Source of the DNA: Hymenobacter sp. PAMC 26628
GTDB taxonomy: Bacteria > Bacteroidota > Bacteroidia > Cytophagales > Hymenobacteraceae
Length of the DNA stretch: 64,000 nt
Reading direction: 5' to 3'
Assembly (NCBI RefSeq): GCF_001562275.1
Contig: NZ_CP014304.1
Location: 3,100,001 to 3,164,000, forward strand
Each line of letters begins with the position of its first letter. The first letter of the stretch is position 1. Under the pieces are notes generated by a model. The model was not told where the DNA came from. It saw only the letters and a list, made by a program, of their open reading frames with translations, and did not search any database. This document shows, in pieces, positions 17,025 through 24,785 of this stretch. Made by a program: the position numbers and the translations under genes.

Positions 17025-19712
17025 ATGAAAAAGAACATCAGCATCAACTTGCAGGGCCTCATCTTCCACATCGAAGAAGACGGCTACGAAGTACTCGGCC
17101 GCTACCTGGCCGAAGTGAAAGCCCACTTCGCCAGCTTCCGCGGCCACCAGGACATTGTGGCCGACATCGAGGGCCGCATCGCCGAAATTTTCAGCGCCCG
17201 CCTCTCGGCCGCCAAGCAAGTCATCACCTTAGAAGACGTGGAGGCCATGACGGCCAAAATGGGCCGGGTGAGCGACTTCGCCTCGGACCTCGACGAGGAC
17301 GACGACGTTGAAACGGCCGGCACCTTTGCTGGGGCCCCCACGGCCGGTGCCTACGCCGGCAGCGCCGCTGGCCCCGCCGCCGCGGCCGCCGACGGGGCCC
17401 CCAAGCGCCTGTTTCGCGACATGGCCCACCGCAAAATTGCGGGCGTGGCCGCCGGCCTGGCCCAGTACTTCGCCATCAACCCGCTGTGGGTACGCTTGGC
17501 CTTCGTGGCGCTGGCGCTCTTCAAACCGGCCTTGCACATCGGCCACACCATGGACTTCGATAACCCGGTGAATTTCTCGGGCTTCGCCGTGCTGCTCTAC
17601 GTTATTCTGTGGGTGCTGCTGCCCAAGCGCTACGACGCCCCCAACCCCGACGACATCGCGCCCGGCACGGGGCCCCTGGCCGGCCGGCGCTTGTTTCGCG
17701 ACACCGATACGGGCAAAATCGGGGGCGTGGCCGCCGGCCTGGCCTACTACTTCAACCTCGACGTGACGCTGGTGCGGGTGGTATTGCTGGCGGGCCTGTT
17801 TGCGGGCGGCTTTACGCTCATCCTCTACCTCATCCTGTGGGTGGTGGCCCCCGAAGCCAAAACGGTGTCGGAAAAAATGCAGATGCGCGGCGAGGGCGTG
17901 ACCCTCTCCGGCATCGACAACAACCTGCGCGCCACAGCACTCGACGCCGACGGCAACCCCGTGGCCACCGCCCCCAACCGCCCGGTGGGCGCGTTTCTGG
18001 AAGGCGCGGCCCGCGGGGCCCGGCCGGCCGTGAGCTTCCTGGGCACCCTGATTCGGTGGGGCGTGGGGGCCCTGCTCATCTTCACGGGGGGCAGCATGCT
18101 GCTCAGCTTGTTTACCATGCTGGGCGTGGTGGCGGGCCTGCTGCCGTCGGCCTCGGTGCGCGGCAACGGGTGGGGTGGCCTGCATTACGACAACGGCAGC
18201 AGCGCCCAGGGCTTTGCCGCGGTGCTGCACAACGTGCAGCCCTGGGCCGGCGTGGCGGCGCTGCTGGCGGTAGGCATTCCGGTGCTGGCGCTGGTGCTGC
18301 TGGGGCTGCGGCTCATCCTGCGCCGCTCGGTGCTGGGGCGCCTGGGGGGCCTCTCGCTGCTGGGCCTGTGGCTGGTGGGCGTGGCGGGCACGGCCGTGGC
18401 CGGCGGCCAGTTGGCCCGCGAGTTCCGCACCCGCGGCAGCGTAACGACGACCCGCCCGCTGGCCCCCGTGCCCGGCCGCAGCCTGGTACTGGCCATGCGA
18501 AGCGGCGACGACGAAGACGGCGACGAGTTTTTCGAAAGCGTGGACGTGAACATTGCGCCGGCCGATAGCGGCCGGACGCCGTTCATCGAGCAGGAAGTGC
18601 GGGCCCGGGGCGCTTCGGCGGCCGCCGCCCGCCAGATGGCCACCTCCTCGGTGCACTACAGCTTTACCCAGCAGGATTCGGTGCTAACGCTTGACCAGGG
18701 CTTCACGCTCACCAACGACGCGCCCTTCCGCAACCAGAAGGTGACGCTGACGCTGCACCTGCCACTTGATAAAAACTACCGCCTGACCAGGAACTTCGTG
18801 GACCGCCTCGATGACGACAACTTCCAGGGCAACCGCCGGCCCAGCGGCAGCGACGCCTACCGCGCCCGCCTGCTGCGCAACGGCCGCTTCCAGTGCCTCG
18901 ACTGCCCCGCGGCATCGAGCAGCGATAACGAAAATAACGACAACAGCAGCGCCGACAATAACGACAGCAGCGACGATAACAGCGACGACAACAGCGACGA
19001 CAACAGCGACGGCGTGCGCCTCAACTACGGCGGGGCCCCCAGCTTCGACACTGACCTGAACAGCTACGGCAGCGGCCGCCGCTCGTTCAGCGAGACGGAC
19101 TTTACCCGGGTGAACGTGGTGGGTGGCTACCGCGTGGTGGTGCGCCACGGCAACGCCTTCAAGATTGAAGCCGGCGGCAACCAAGACGAGCTGAACGACC
19201 TGCGGGTGTCGCGCGACGGCAACACGCTGGAAATCAAACCCCGCGACACCTCGCTCTTCGGCAAAGACTGGGACCGTGACCAGGAGAAAGTACTCATCCG
19301 CATCGAAATGCCCGCCGTGGAAAGCCTGGAGCTGGCCGGCGGCATCCAGGCCGACCTCGGCGGCTTCGACCGCCAGGACCGCCTGCGGGTGCAGCAGGCC
19401 GGCGTGAGCCACCTGCGCCTCAACGGCAACTACGGCACCCTGAAGCTGTCGCTGGCCGGGCCCTGCCGCACCACCGCTACCGGCCACGCCGACGACCTCT
19501 CCTTCGACGCCGCCGGGGCCGCCGAGCTGGCCGGCGCCAACCTCCAAACCCGCACCGCCCACGTCAGCCTGGTCGGAGGCTGCAAAGCCCGCCTCAACGT
19601 GAGCGAAACCCTCTCGGGCGAAACCGTGGGCGGCAGCGAGGTAGCCTACAGCGGCAACCCCAAAAGCGTGAAGGTGAGCGCCATCGGCGGCTCCAGCTTC
19701 CACCGGCTATAG
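17025..19712 (+). CDS. Multidomain membrane protein: PspC repeats plus C-terminal DUF2807 beta-helix
   Basis: An 895-residue protein. Residues 1-90 are a small cytoplasmic domain (MKKNISINLQGLIFHIEEDG). Two PspC domains follow, each with LFRDxxxxKIxGVAAGLAxYF and a hydrophobic segment (about 125-205 and 225-290). A hydrophobic region with about four membrane helices lies near 330-470. Then come a soluble linker with a low-complexity Asp/Ser/Asn run (about 630-665) and a DUF2807 adhesin-like beta domain to the end. PspC senses membrane stress and DUF2807 is likely periplasmic. The start was chosen at the ATG after padR, where the family sequence begins. Confidence 0.87.
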   Translation: MKKNISINLQGLIFHIEEDGYEVLGRYLAEVKAHFASFRGHQDIVADIEGRIAEIFSARLSAAKQVITLEDVEAMTAKMGRVSDFASDLDEDDDVETAGTFAGAPTAGAYAGSAAGPAAAAADGAPKRLFRDMAHRKIAGVAAGLAQYFAINPLWVRLAFVALALFKPALHIGHTMDFDNPVNFSGFAVLLYVILWVLLPKRYDAPNPDDIAPGTGPLAGRRLFRDTDTGKIGGVAAGLAYYFNLDVTLVRVVLLAGLFAGGFTLILYLILWVVAPEAKTVSEKMQMRGEGVTLSGIDNNLRATALDADGNPVATAPNRPVGAFLEGAARGARPAVSFLGTLIRWGVGALLIFTGGSMLLSLFTMLGVVAGLLPSASVRGNGWGGLHYDNGSSAQGFAAVLHNVQPWAGVAALLAVGIPVLALVLLGLRLILRRSVLGRLGGLSLLGLWLVGVAGTAVAGGQLAREFRTRGSVTTTRPLAPVPGRSLVLAMRSGDDEDGDEFFESVDVNIAPADSGRTPFIEQEVRARGASAAAARQMATSSVHYSFTQQDSVLTLDQGFTLTNDAPFRNQKVTLTLHLPLDKNYRLTRNFVDRLDDDNFQGNRRPSGSDAYRARLLRNGRFQCLDCPAASSSDNENNDNSSADNNDSSDDNSDDNSDDNSDGVRLNYGGAPSFDTDLNSYGSGRRSFSETDFTRVNVVGGYRVVVRHGNAFKIEAGGNQDELNDLRVSRDGNTLEIKPRDTSLFGKDWDRDQEKVLIRIEMPAVESLELAGGIQADLGGFDRQDRLRVQQAGVSHLRLNGNYGTLKLSLAGPCRTTATGHADDLSFDAAGAAELAGANLQTRTAHVSLVGGCKARLNVSETLSGETVGGSEVAYSGNPKSVKVSAIGGSSFHRL

Positions 19713-19719
19713 GGCTGCT

Positions 19720-19754
19720 GGGGCCCCGGCAAAGTTTTTCTGCGCCGGGGCCCC
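19720..19754 (+). terminator. GC-rich hairpin after the PspC gene
   Basis: GGGGCCCCGGC (19720-19730) pairs with GCCGGGGCCCC (19744-19754) around a T-rich loop, 7 bp after the stop codon. It lacks a trailing T-run, so its terminator activity is inferred only from position and stability. Confidence 0.5.
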
Positions 19755-19826
19755 AAAGCGGGCAACCCCGCCCCCACCGGCCGCATCTATTGACCCACGA
19801 AACCTGCCTAACAAAGGAAGGATCCC

Positions 19827-21266
19827 TCAGACTGGTGAGTGAAATGAGGTTCCTTCCGGCCGAAGCCCCCGGGCCGCCCCCTGCTGCAACAGGAAGGCCC
19901 AGGCTTCGGCCATTTCGTTTTTAATGGTGCCCTCCAGAATGGCTTCGAGCACGGCATTTTTCAGCTCGCCCACGTCCTTCGAGGGCTTGAGGCCAAAGGC
20001 TTCCATGATGATTTCGCCGGTGATGACGGGCTTGAAGTTGCGCAGGTGGTCCTGGGCTTCCACCTCCTTCAGCTTCTCCTCCACCTCCGTGAAGTTGCGC
20101 AGGTAGCGGGCCTTGCGCTCGTGGTCCTTGCTGGTGATGTCGGCCCGGCACAACAGCATCAGCCGGTCGATGTCGTCGCCGGCCTCGAAGAGCAAGCGGC
20201 GCACGGCGGCGGCGGTCACGGTTTCCTTCACCAGCGCGATGGGGCGCAGGTGCAGGCGCACCAGCTTTTGCACCATGCGCATCTCCTCGCCCTGGGGCAG
20301 CTTCAGGTCGGCAAAAATGCCCGGCACCCACCGGGCCCCTTTGTCCTCGTGGCCGTGGAACGTCCAGCCCTGGGCCGGGAAGTAGCGCTTGGTGGCGGGC
20401 TTGGCGATGTCGTGCAGCACGGCGGCCCAGCGCAGCCACAAGTCGCCGCCGGCCGCCGCCACGTTGTCGAGCACTTGCAGCGTGTGGTAAAAATTGTCCT
20501 TGTGTGTCTGCTTGCCCACCTTCTCCACGCCGTAAAGCTGCGCCATCTTCGGGAAGACGAGGTGCAGCAACCCGGTCTGGAACAGCAGCTTAAACCCGTA
20601 GCTGGGCAGCGGCGACTCGATAATCTTGTTCAGCTCGGTCGTAATCCGCTCCTGCGACACGATCTTGATGCGCTCCTTATTGCGCACGATGGCATCGTAG
20701 GTATCGGGCTCAATATCAAACCCCAGTTGCGAGGCAAAACGCACGGCGCGCATCATGCGCAGCGGGTCGTCCGAAAACGTTACGTCGGGCCCCAGCGGCG
20801 TGCGAATGGTCTGCGTGCTCAAGTCCTGCATCCCGCCGTAGCGGTCCACCAGGGCCCCAAAGTCGGCTGGGTTCAGGCTCAGGCCCAAGGCGTTGATGGT
20901 GAAGTCGCGCCGGGCCAGGTCGTCTTCCAGCGTGCCGGTTTCCACCTCGGGCTTGCGGCTTTCGGCGCGGTAGCTCTCCTTCCGGGCCCCCACAAACTCG
21001 ATTTCGCCGGCCTCCTGGGTGGGCAGCATGGCGGTGCCGAAGTTCTTGAACACCGTCACTTTGCCCCGCCCGGGCAGGCGGCGCCCCACCTCCTCGGCCA
21101 GGGCAATGCCGTCGCCCACGGTCACCACGTCGATGTCCTTGCTGGCGCGGCCCAGGGCCAGGTCGCGCACGTAGCCGCCGATGACGTAGGCCGGCTGGCC
21201 GAGGGCCCCGGCCGCGTCGGCGATGGTGCGAAAGATGGGCAAATCGGGCAGTTCGGGCGTGTTCAT
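19827..21266 (-). CDS. cca: CCA-adding-type tRNA nucleotidyltransferase / poly(A) polymerase family with HD domain
   Basis: A 479-residue class II nucleotidyltransferase. The head has GGYVRDLALGRASKDIDVVT (the GG and DxD metal-binding motifs) and RRDFTINALGLSL. An HD phosphohydrolase region follows with HDIAKPATKRYF and WTFHGHEDKGA. It completes or repairs the CCA tail of tRNA. The in-frame extension to 21317 is ignored because a GACCTTTG box (21272-21279) sits 5 bp before this ATG. The sua5-type gene lies upstream on the same strand, 66 bp away. Confidence 0.92.
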   Translation of the reverse strand: MNTPELPDLPIFRTIADAAGALGQPAYVIGGYVRDLALGRASKDIDVVTVGDGIALAEEVGRRLPGRGKVTVFKNFGTAMLPTQEAGEIEFVGARKESYRAESRKPEVETGTLEDDLARRDFTINALGLSLNPADFGALVDRYGGMQDLSTQTIRTPLGPDVTFSDDPLRMMRAVRFASQLGFDIEPDTYDAIVRNKERIKIVSQERITTELNKIIESPLPSYGFKLLFQTGLLHLVFPKMAQLYGVEKVGKQTHKDNFYHTLQVLDNVAAAGGDLWLRWAAVLHDIAKPATKRYFPAQGWTFHGHEDKGARWVPGIFADLKLPQGEEMRMVQKLVRLHLRPIALVKETVTAAAVRRLLFEAGDDIDRLMLLCRADITSKDHERKARYLRNFTEVEEKLKEVEAQDHLRNFKPVITGEIIMEAFGLKPSKDVGELKNAVLEAILEGTIKNEMAEAWAFLLQQGAARGLRPEGTSFHSPV

Positions 21267-21271
21267 GGGCG

Positions 21272-21279
21272 CAAAGGTC
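21272..21279 (-). promoter_or_regulatory. Near-consensus -7 box directly upstream of cca
   Basis: The minus strand reads GACCTTTG, one base from TACCTTTG, and ends 5 bp before the start codon. This is the same close spacing as at pepF, murI, the ABC-F gene and the sorting-domain protein gene. Confidence 0.35.
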
Positions 21280-21332
21280 GGGCGTGGGCCGTATTCGGGC
21301 CGCACGGCTGCCCCCAATTCGGGCGGGCCTGG

Positions 21333-21905
21333 CTACTCGCGCACCACTTCCAGGGCCCCGCCGGCCCCCAGGCGCACCACCCGCGAGGGGGCCACGCGGG
21401 TCGCGTCGTCGCGCCGCCAGTTCACCACGTGGTCGGCGCCATGTAGCAGAGCGGGGTCAATTTCGCTGTACACGGCGGGGGCCGGCTCGCCGGGCTTGTT
21501 GGCCGACGTGGACACCAGTCCGTGGCCCAGCCGGCGCACTACTTTGAAGCAAAACTCGTCGTGCACAATGCGCAGGCCCACCGTGCCGTCGGGGCCCACT
21601 AAGCCGGGAGCCACGGCGCGGCTGGCGGGCAGGATGTAGGTAGTGGGGCGGGTTTGGGCGGCCAGGGCGGCTTCCAGCCCGGCGGGCACCTGGGCGGCGT
21701 AACGGGCCAGCATGGCCAGGTCGGCCACCAGTACGATGCTGGGCTTGCCGGCCTCGCGGCCCTTCAGTTTGTACAATTTCTCGACGGCGGGCGGCACTTC
21801 GGCGTCGCAGCCCAGGCCCCACACGGTATCAGTGGGGTACAGAATGACTTGCTGGAGCAGCAGTGCATCGACGGCGGCGTCTACTTCTTGCTGGAAGAAC
21901 TTCAT
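21333..21905 (-). CDS. L-threonylcarbamoyladenylate synthase (Sua5/YrdC/YciO family)
   Basis: A 190-residue cytoplasmic enzyme. It forms threonylcarbamoyl-AMP from threonine, bicarbonate and ATP for the t6A37 tRNA modification. The family motifs are ILYPTDTVWGLGCDA, KGREAGKPSIVLV, GTVGLRIV and GLVSTSANKPGEPAP. The length fits the YrdC-only form without the Sua5 C-terminal domain. It sits next to another tRNA-processing gene, cca. Confidence 0.92.
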   Translation of the reverse strand: MKFFQQEVDAAVDALLLQQVILYPTDTVWGLGCDAEVPPAVEKLYKLKGREAGKPSIVLVADLAMLARYAAQVPAGLEAALAAQTRPTTYILPASRAVAPGLVGPDGTVGLRIVHDEFCFKVVRRLGHGLVSTSANKPGEPAPAVYSEIDPALLHGADHVVNWRRDDATRVAPSRVVRLGAGGALEVVRE

Positions 21906-21932
21906 CTCAAGGGAGTTATAAGAAAGCTAATA

Positions 21933-22343
21933 CTAAACCGCCGCGACGCTCTGGCAAAGTTCTACCAGTACGCCGCCGGCGCTCTTGGGGTGCACGAAGC
22001 ACACGAGCTTGTTGTCGGCGCCGCGCTTGGGGGCCTCGTTTAGCAGCACGAACCCTTCGGCGCGCAACCGGGCCATTTCGGCCACGATGTCGTCGACCTC
22101 GAAGGCCACGTGGTGAATGCCAGCGGGCTTTTTCTCCAGGAACTTGGTGATGGCACTGTCGGGGCTGGTGCCGGCCAGCAGCTCAATTTTAGAGCCGCCC
22201 ACCTGGAAAAAAACCGTGTCGACGGCCTCGCTGGCCACGTGCTCCGTTTTATAGGGCGCTGTGCCCAGCAGCTTAGTGTAGAGGGCAGTAGCGGCGGCTA
22301 AGTCGGGCACGGCCAGGCCGAGGTGTTCGAGATTGGTGAGCAT
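21933..22343 (-). CDS. mce: Methylmalonyl-CoA epimerase
   Basis: A 136-residue VOC-fold enzyme that interconverts the two epimers of methylmalonyl-CoA in propionate metabolism. Metal ligands appear in LEHLGLAV, in GIHHVAFEVDD, and as Glu in GGVLVELCQ near the end. The start at 22343 gives the normal family N-terminus; upstream codons fall in the promoter region shared with the divergent iscS gene. Confidence 0.92.
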   Translation of the reverse strand: MLTNLEHLGLAVPDLAAATALYTKLLGTAPYKTEHVASEAVDTVFFQVGGSKIELLAGTSPDSAITKFLEKKPAGIHHVAFEVDDIVAEMARLRAEGFVLLNEAPKRGADNKLVCFVHPKSAGGVLVELCQSVAAV

Positions 22344-22480
22344 AGAAAGGACGGGGCGGTTATTATTCAGAATGTTTCTATTTTTGTGGGCCCAAAGAAA
22401 ACCGTTTATCTTGGAATGGTGTTCTACCACCGGCTGGCTTTTCGCCGGTTCCCTCCCCCGCCAACAACCGCCTTCGCGCA

Positions 22481-23695
22481 ATGCTTAAGCTCCCCATTTA
22501 CCTCGACAACAACGCCACTACGCCCCTCGACCCCCGGGTGCTGGAAGCGATGATGCCCTACTTGACCGACGTGTTCGGCAACGCGGCGTCGCGCAACCAC
22601 CCCTTCGGCTGGGCCGCCGAAGAAGGCGTGGACTACGCCCGTACCCAGATTGCCCAGCTCATCGGCTGCGATTCGAAGGAGATTATCTTCACCAGCGGCG
22701 CCACCGAGGGCGATAACTTGGGCATCAAAGGTGTGTTTGAGATGTATGCCCAGAAGGGCAACCACGTCATCACCACCACTACCGAGCACAAAGCCGTGCT
22801 CGATACGTGCAAGCACCTCGAAAAAATCGGCGGCCGTGTGACCTACCTGCCCGTGGACGAGTTGGGCCTCATCAGCCTCGCCGACCTCGAAGCAGCCATG
22901 ACGCCCGAAACGATTCTGGTGACCATTATGTACGGCAACAACGAGACGGGCACCATCCAACCCATCCGCGAAATCGCCGCCATCGCCCACAAGCACGGGG
23001 CCCTGTTCATGACCGACGGCACCCAGGCCGTGGGCAAGATTCCGGTTGATGTAAATGCCGACGGCATCGACATCATGGCCTTCACGGCCCACAAAATGTA
23101 TGGCCCCAAGGGCATTGGGGCCCTATACGTGCGCCGCAAAAATCCGCGCGTGAAAGTGACCGCCCAGATGGACGGCGGCGGCCACGAGCGCGGCATGCGC
23201 TCAGGCACCCTCAACGTGCCCGGCATTGTGGGCATGGGCAAGGCCTGCGAGTTGGCCCGCCTGGAAATGGCCGCCGACGCCGCCCGCCTCAGCGTGATGC
23301 GCGACCGCCTGCAAGCCGAGCTGATGACGATGGAGGAAACCTACGTGAACGGCTCGGTGGAAAGCCGCCTGCCCCACGTGGCCAACATCAGCTTTAAGTA
23401 CGTGGAAGGCGAAGGCCTGATGATGGGCGTGAAAGACTTGGCCGTATCGTCGGGCTCGGCCTGCACCTCGGCCTCGCTCGAGCCCAGCTACGTGCTCAAG
23501 GCCTTGGGTCTGAGTGACGACCTGGCGCACTCCTCGCTGCGTTTCGGCCTGAGCCGCTTCACCACCGACGAGCAAATCGACTACGCCATCAACCACGTAA
23601 AAGAGGCCGTCACCAAGCTCCGCGAAATGTCGCCCCTGTGGGAAATGCACAAGGAAGGCATCGACCTCAGCAAAATTGAGTGGGCCGAGCATTGA
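22481..23695 (+). CDS. iscS: Cysteine desulfurase (IscS/NifS family)
   Basis: A 404-residue PLP enzyme that takes sulfur from cysteine for iron-sulfur cluster assembly. The N-terminus reads [16 protein letters not shown]. The PLP lysine is in [12 protein letters not shown], and the catalytic cysteine lies in [17 protein letters not shown], an IscS-type loop. Transfer partners follow on the same strand: iscU after 103 bp and iscA farther on. No IscR-type regulator is visible in the window. Confidence 0.95.
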   Translation: MLKLPIYLDNNATTPLDPRVLEAMMPYLTDVFGNAASRNHPFGWAAEEGVDYARTQIAQLIGCDSKEIIFTSGATEGDNLGIKGVFEMYAQKGNHVITTTTEHKAVLDTCKHLEKIGGRVTYLPVDELGLISLADLEAAMTPETILVTIMYGNNETGTIQPIREIAAIAHKHGALFMTDGTQAVGKIPVDVNADGIDIMAFTAHKMYGPKGIGALYVRRKNPRVKVTAQMDGGGHERGMRSGTLNVPGIVGMGKACELARLEMAADAARLSVMRDRLQAELMTMEETYVNGSVESRLPHVANISFKYVEGEGLMMGVKDLAVSSGSACTSASLEPSYVLKALGLSDDLAHSSLRFGLSRFTTDEQIDYAINHVKEAVTKLREMSPLWEMHKEGIDLSKIEWAEH

Positions 23696-23700
23696 TTTCA

Positions 23701-23789
23701 ATTAAAAATTGAGAATTAAAAATGACGCACATTAGGCGTTGCTTAATTTCACCCTCAATTTTTAATTCATAATTTTTAATTCCTAATTC
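23701..23789. repeat. AT-rich imperfect inverted repeat, AATTAAAAATT family
   Basis: Between iscS and iscU lies AATTAAAAATTGAGAATTAA and, further on, an inverted series of TTTTTAATTC blocks around a GC-richer centre. It is related in sequence to the perfect repeat at 10401-10511. It may weaken read-through between the two genes or simply be a dispersed repeat. Confidence 0.6.
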
Positions 23790-23798
23790 AAAAAAGCC

Positions 23799-24209
23799 AT
23801 GGCTTACTCCGATAAAGTAATCGACCACTACAGCAACCCCCGCAACGTGGGCACGCTGGACAAAAGCAAGAAAAACGTGGGCACCGGCTTGGTGGGGGCC
23901 CCCGAGTGCGGCGACGTAATGCGCCTGCAAATCGAGGTGGACGAAGCCACCAACACCATCACCGACGCCAAGTTCAAAACCTTCGGCTGCGGCTCGGCCA
24001 TTGCGTCGTCGTCGCTGGCCACGGAGTGGTTGAAGGGCAAGACCGTGGACGAGGCCTTGGCCATCGACAACATGGAGATTGTGGAAGAGCTGGCCCTGCC
24101 GCCGGTAAAAATCCACTGCTCGGTGCTGGCCGAAGACGCCATCAAATCGGCCATTTCGGACTACCGCGTGAAGAACGGCCTGCCCGCCCTGGAACTAGCT
24201 CACCACTAG
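23799..24209 (+). CDS. iscU: Iron-sulfur cluster assembly scaffold IscU
   Basis: A 136-residue scaffold on which 2Fe-2S clusters are built with sulfur from IscS. The three conserved cysteines are in PECGDVM, FGCGSAIASSS and KIHCSVLAEDA. MAYSDKVIDHYSNPRNVG is the classic N-terminus. A strong terminator follows the gene, so iscA is at least partly transcribed on its own. Confidence 0.96.
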   Translation: MAYSDKVIDHYSNPRNVGTLDKSKKNVGTGLVGAPECGDVMRLQIEVDEATNTITDAKFKTFGCGSAIASSSLATEWLKGKTVDEALAIDNMEIVEELALPPVKIHCSVLAEDAIKSAISDYRVKNGLPALELAHH

Positions 24210-24225
24210 TAGCCACGGAACTGAC

Positions 24226-24280
24226 AGTGGGGCTCCGCAGCGCCCCGGCTAACGCCGGGCTGCTGCGGGGCCCCACTTTT
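24226..24280 (+). terminator. Strong rho-independent-type terminator after iscU
   Basis: AGTGGGGC-type arm (from 24226) pairs through CGCCCCGGC / GCCGGGC and closes with GGGGCCCCACT, followed by TTTTTCT. It is a long GC stem with a T-run on the plus strand, 17 bp after the iscU stop. Confidence 0.8.
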
Positions 24281-24309
24281 TCTGCCTTATTTAGAATCCT
24301 TCTTCACCG

Positions 24310-24317
24310 TATCTTTG
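24310..24317 (+). promoter_or_regulatory. -7 box TATCTTTG upstream of iscA
   Basis: TATCTTTG matches TAnnTTTG exactly and lies about 60 bp before the iscA start, just beyond the iscU terminator. This suggests an independent promoter for iscA. No clear -33 TTG is seen. Confidence 0.5.
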
Positions 24318-24376
24318 TTAGGAAATTACCGCCCCGGCTCCGGCCAGGCGTTTGAACCGCATAACCGACACTTGCC

Positions 24377-24703
24377 ATGATTACCGTATCCGATAAAGCC
24401 AAGGAGAAAGTAGAGCGCCTGATGCACGATTCTGAACTGGACGCCACGTACCGCCTGCGGGCGTCGGTGGCCGGCGGCGGCTGCTCTGGCCTGAGCTACA
24501 AGCTGGACTTCGACAATGAGGTACGGCCGATGGACCAGGAGTTCGAAGACAAAGGCGTGCGCGTGGTGGTGGACATGAAAAGCTTCCTGTACCTAGCCGG
24601 CACCGAGTTGGATTTCTCGGATGGCCTGAACGGCAAGGGCTTCCAGTTCAACAACCCCAACGCCTCCCGCTCTTGCGGCTGCGGCGAAAGCTTCTCGGTA
24701 TAA
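24377..24703 (+). CDS. iscA: A-type iron-sulfur carrier (IscA/ErpA family)
   Basis: A 108-residue iron-sulfur carrier or assembly protein. It has the A-type cysteines in GGGCSGLSYKL and in SRSCGCGESFSV (CGCG near the C-terminus). It delivers clusters to target proteins. It is the third assembly gene in the cluster with iscS and iscU, but it has its own likely promoter and terminator. Confidence 0.93.
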   Translation: MITVSDKAKEKVERLMHDSELDATYRLRASVAGGGCSGLSYKLDFDNEVRPMDQEFEDKGVRVVVDMKSFLYLAGTELDFSDGLNGKGFQFNNPNASRSCGCGESFSV

Positions 24704-24730
24704 ACCGCCTTGAATACCAGAACCAATTAG

Positions 24731-24767
24731 GGGCCCCGTGCAGTGCGCACGGGGTCCCTTCTCTTTT
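24731..24767 (+). terminator. Terminator after iscA
   Basis: GGGCCCCGTGC (24731-24741) pairs with GCACGGGGTCCC (24747-24758), allowing one G-T pair, and is followed by TTCTCTTTT. It is placed between iscA and the convergent pnkp gene. Confidence 0.75.
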
Positions 24768-24785
24768 AATTCGGTTTTAGATATT

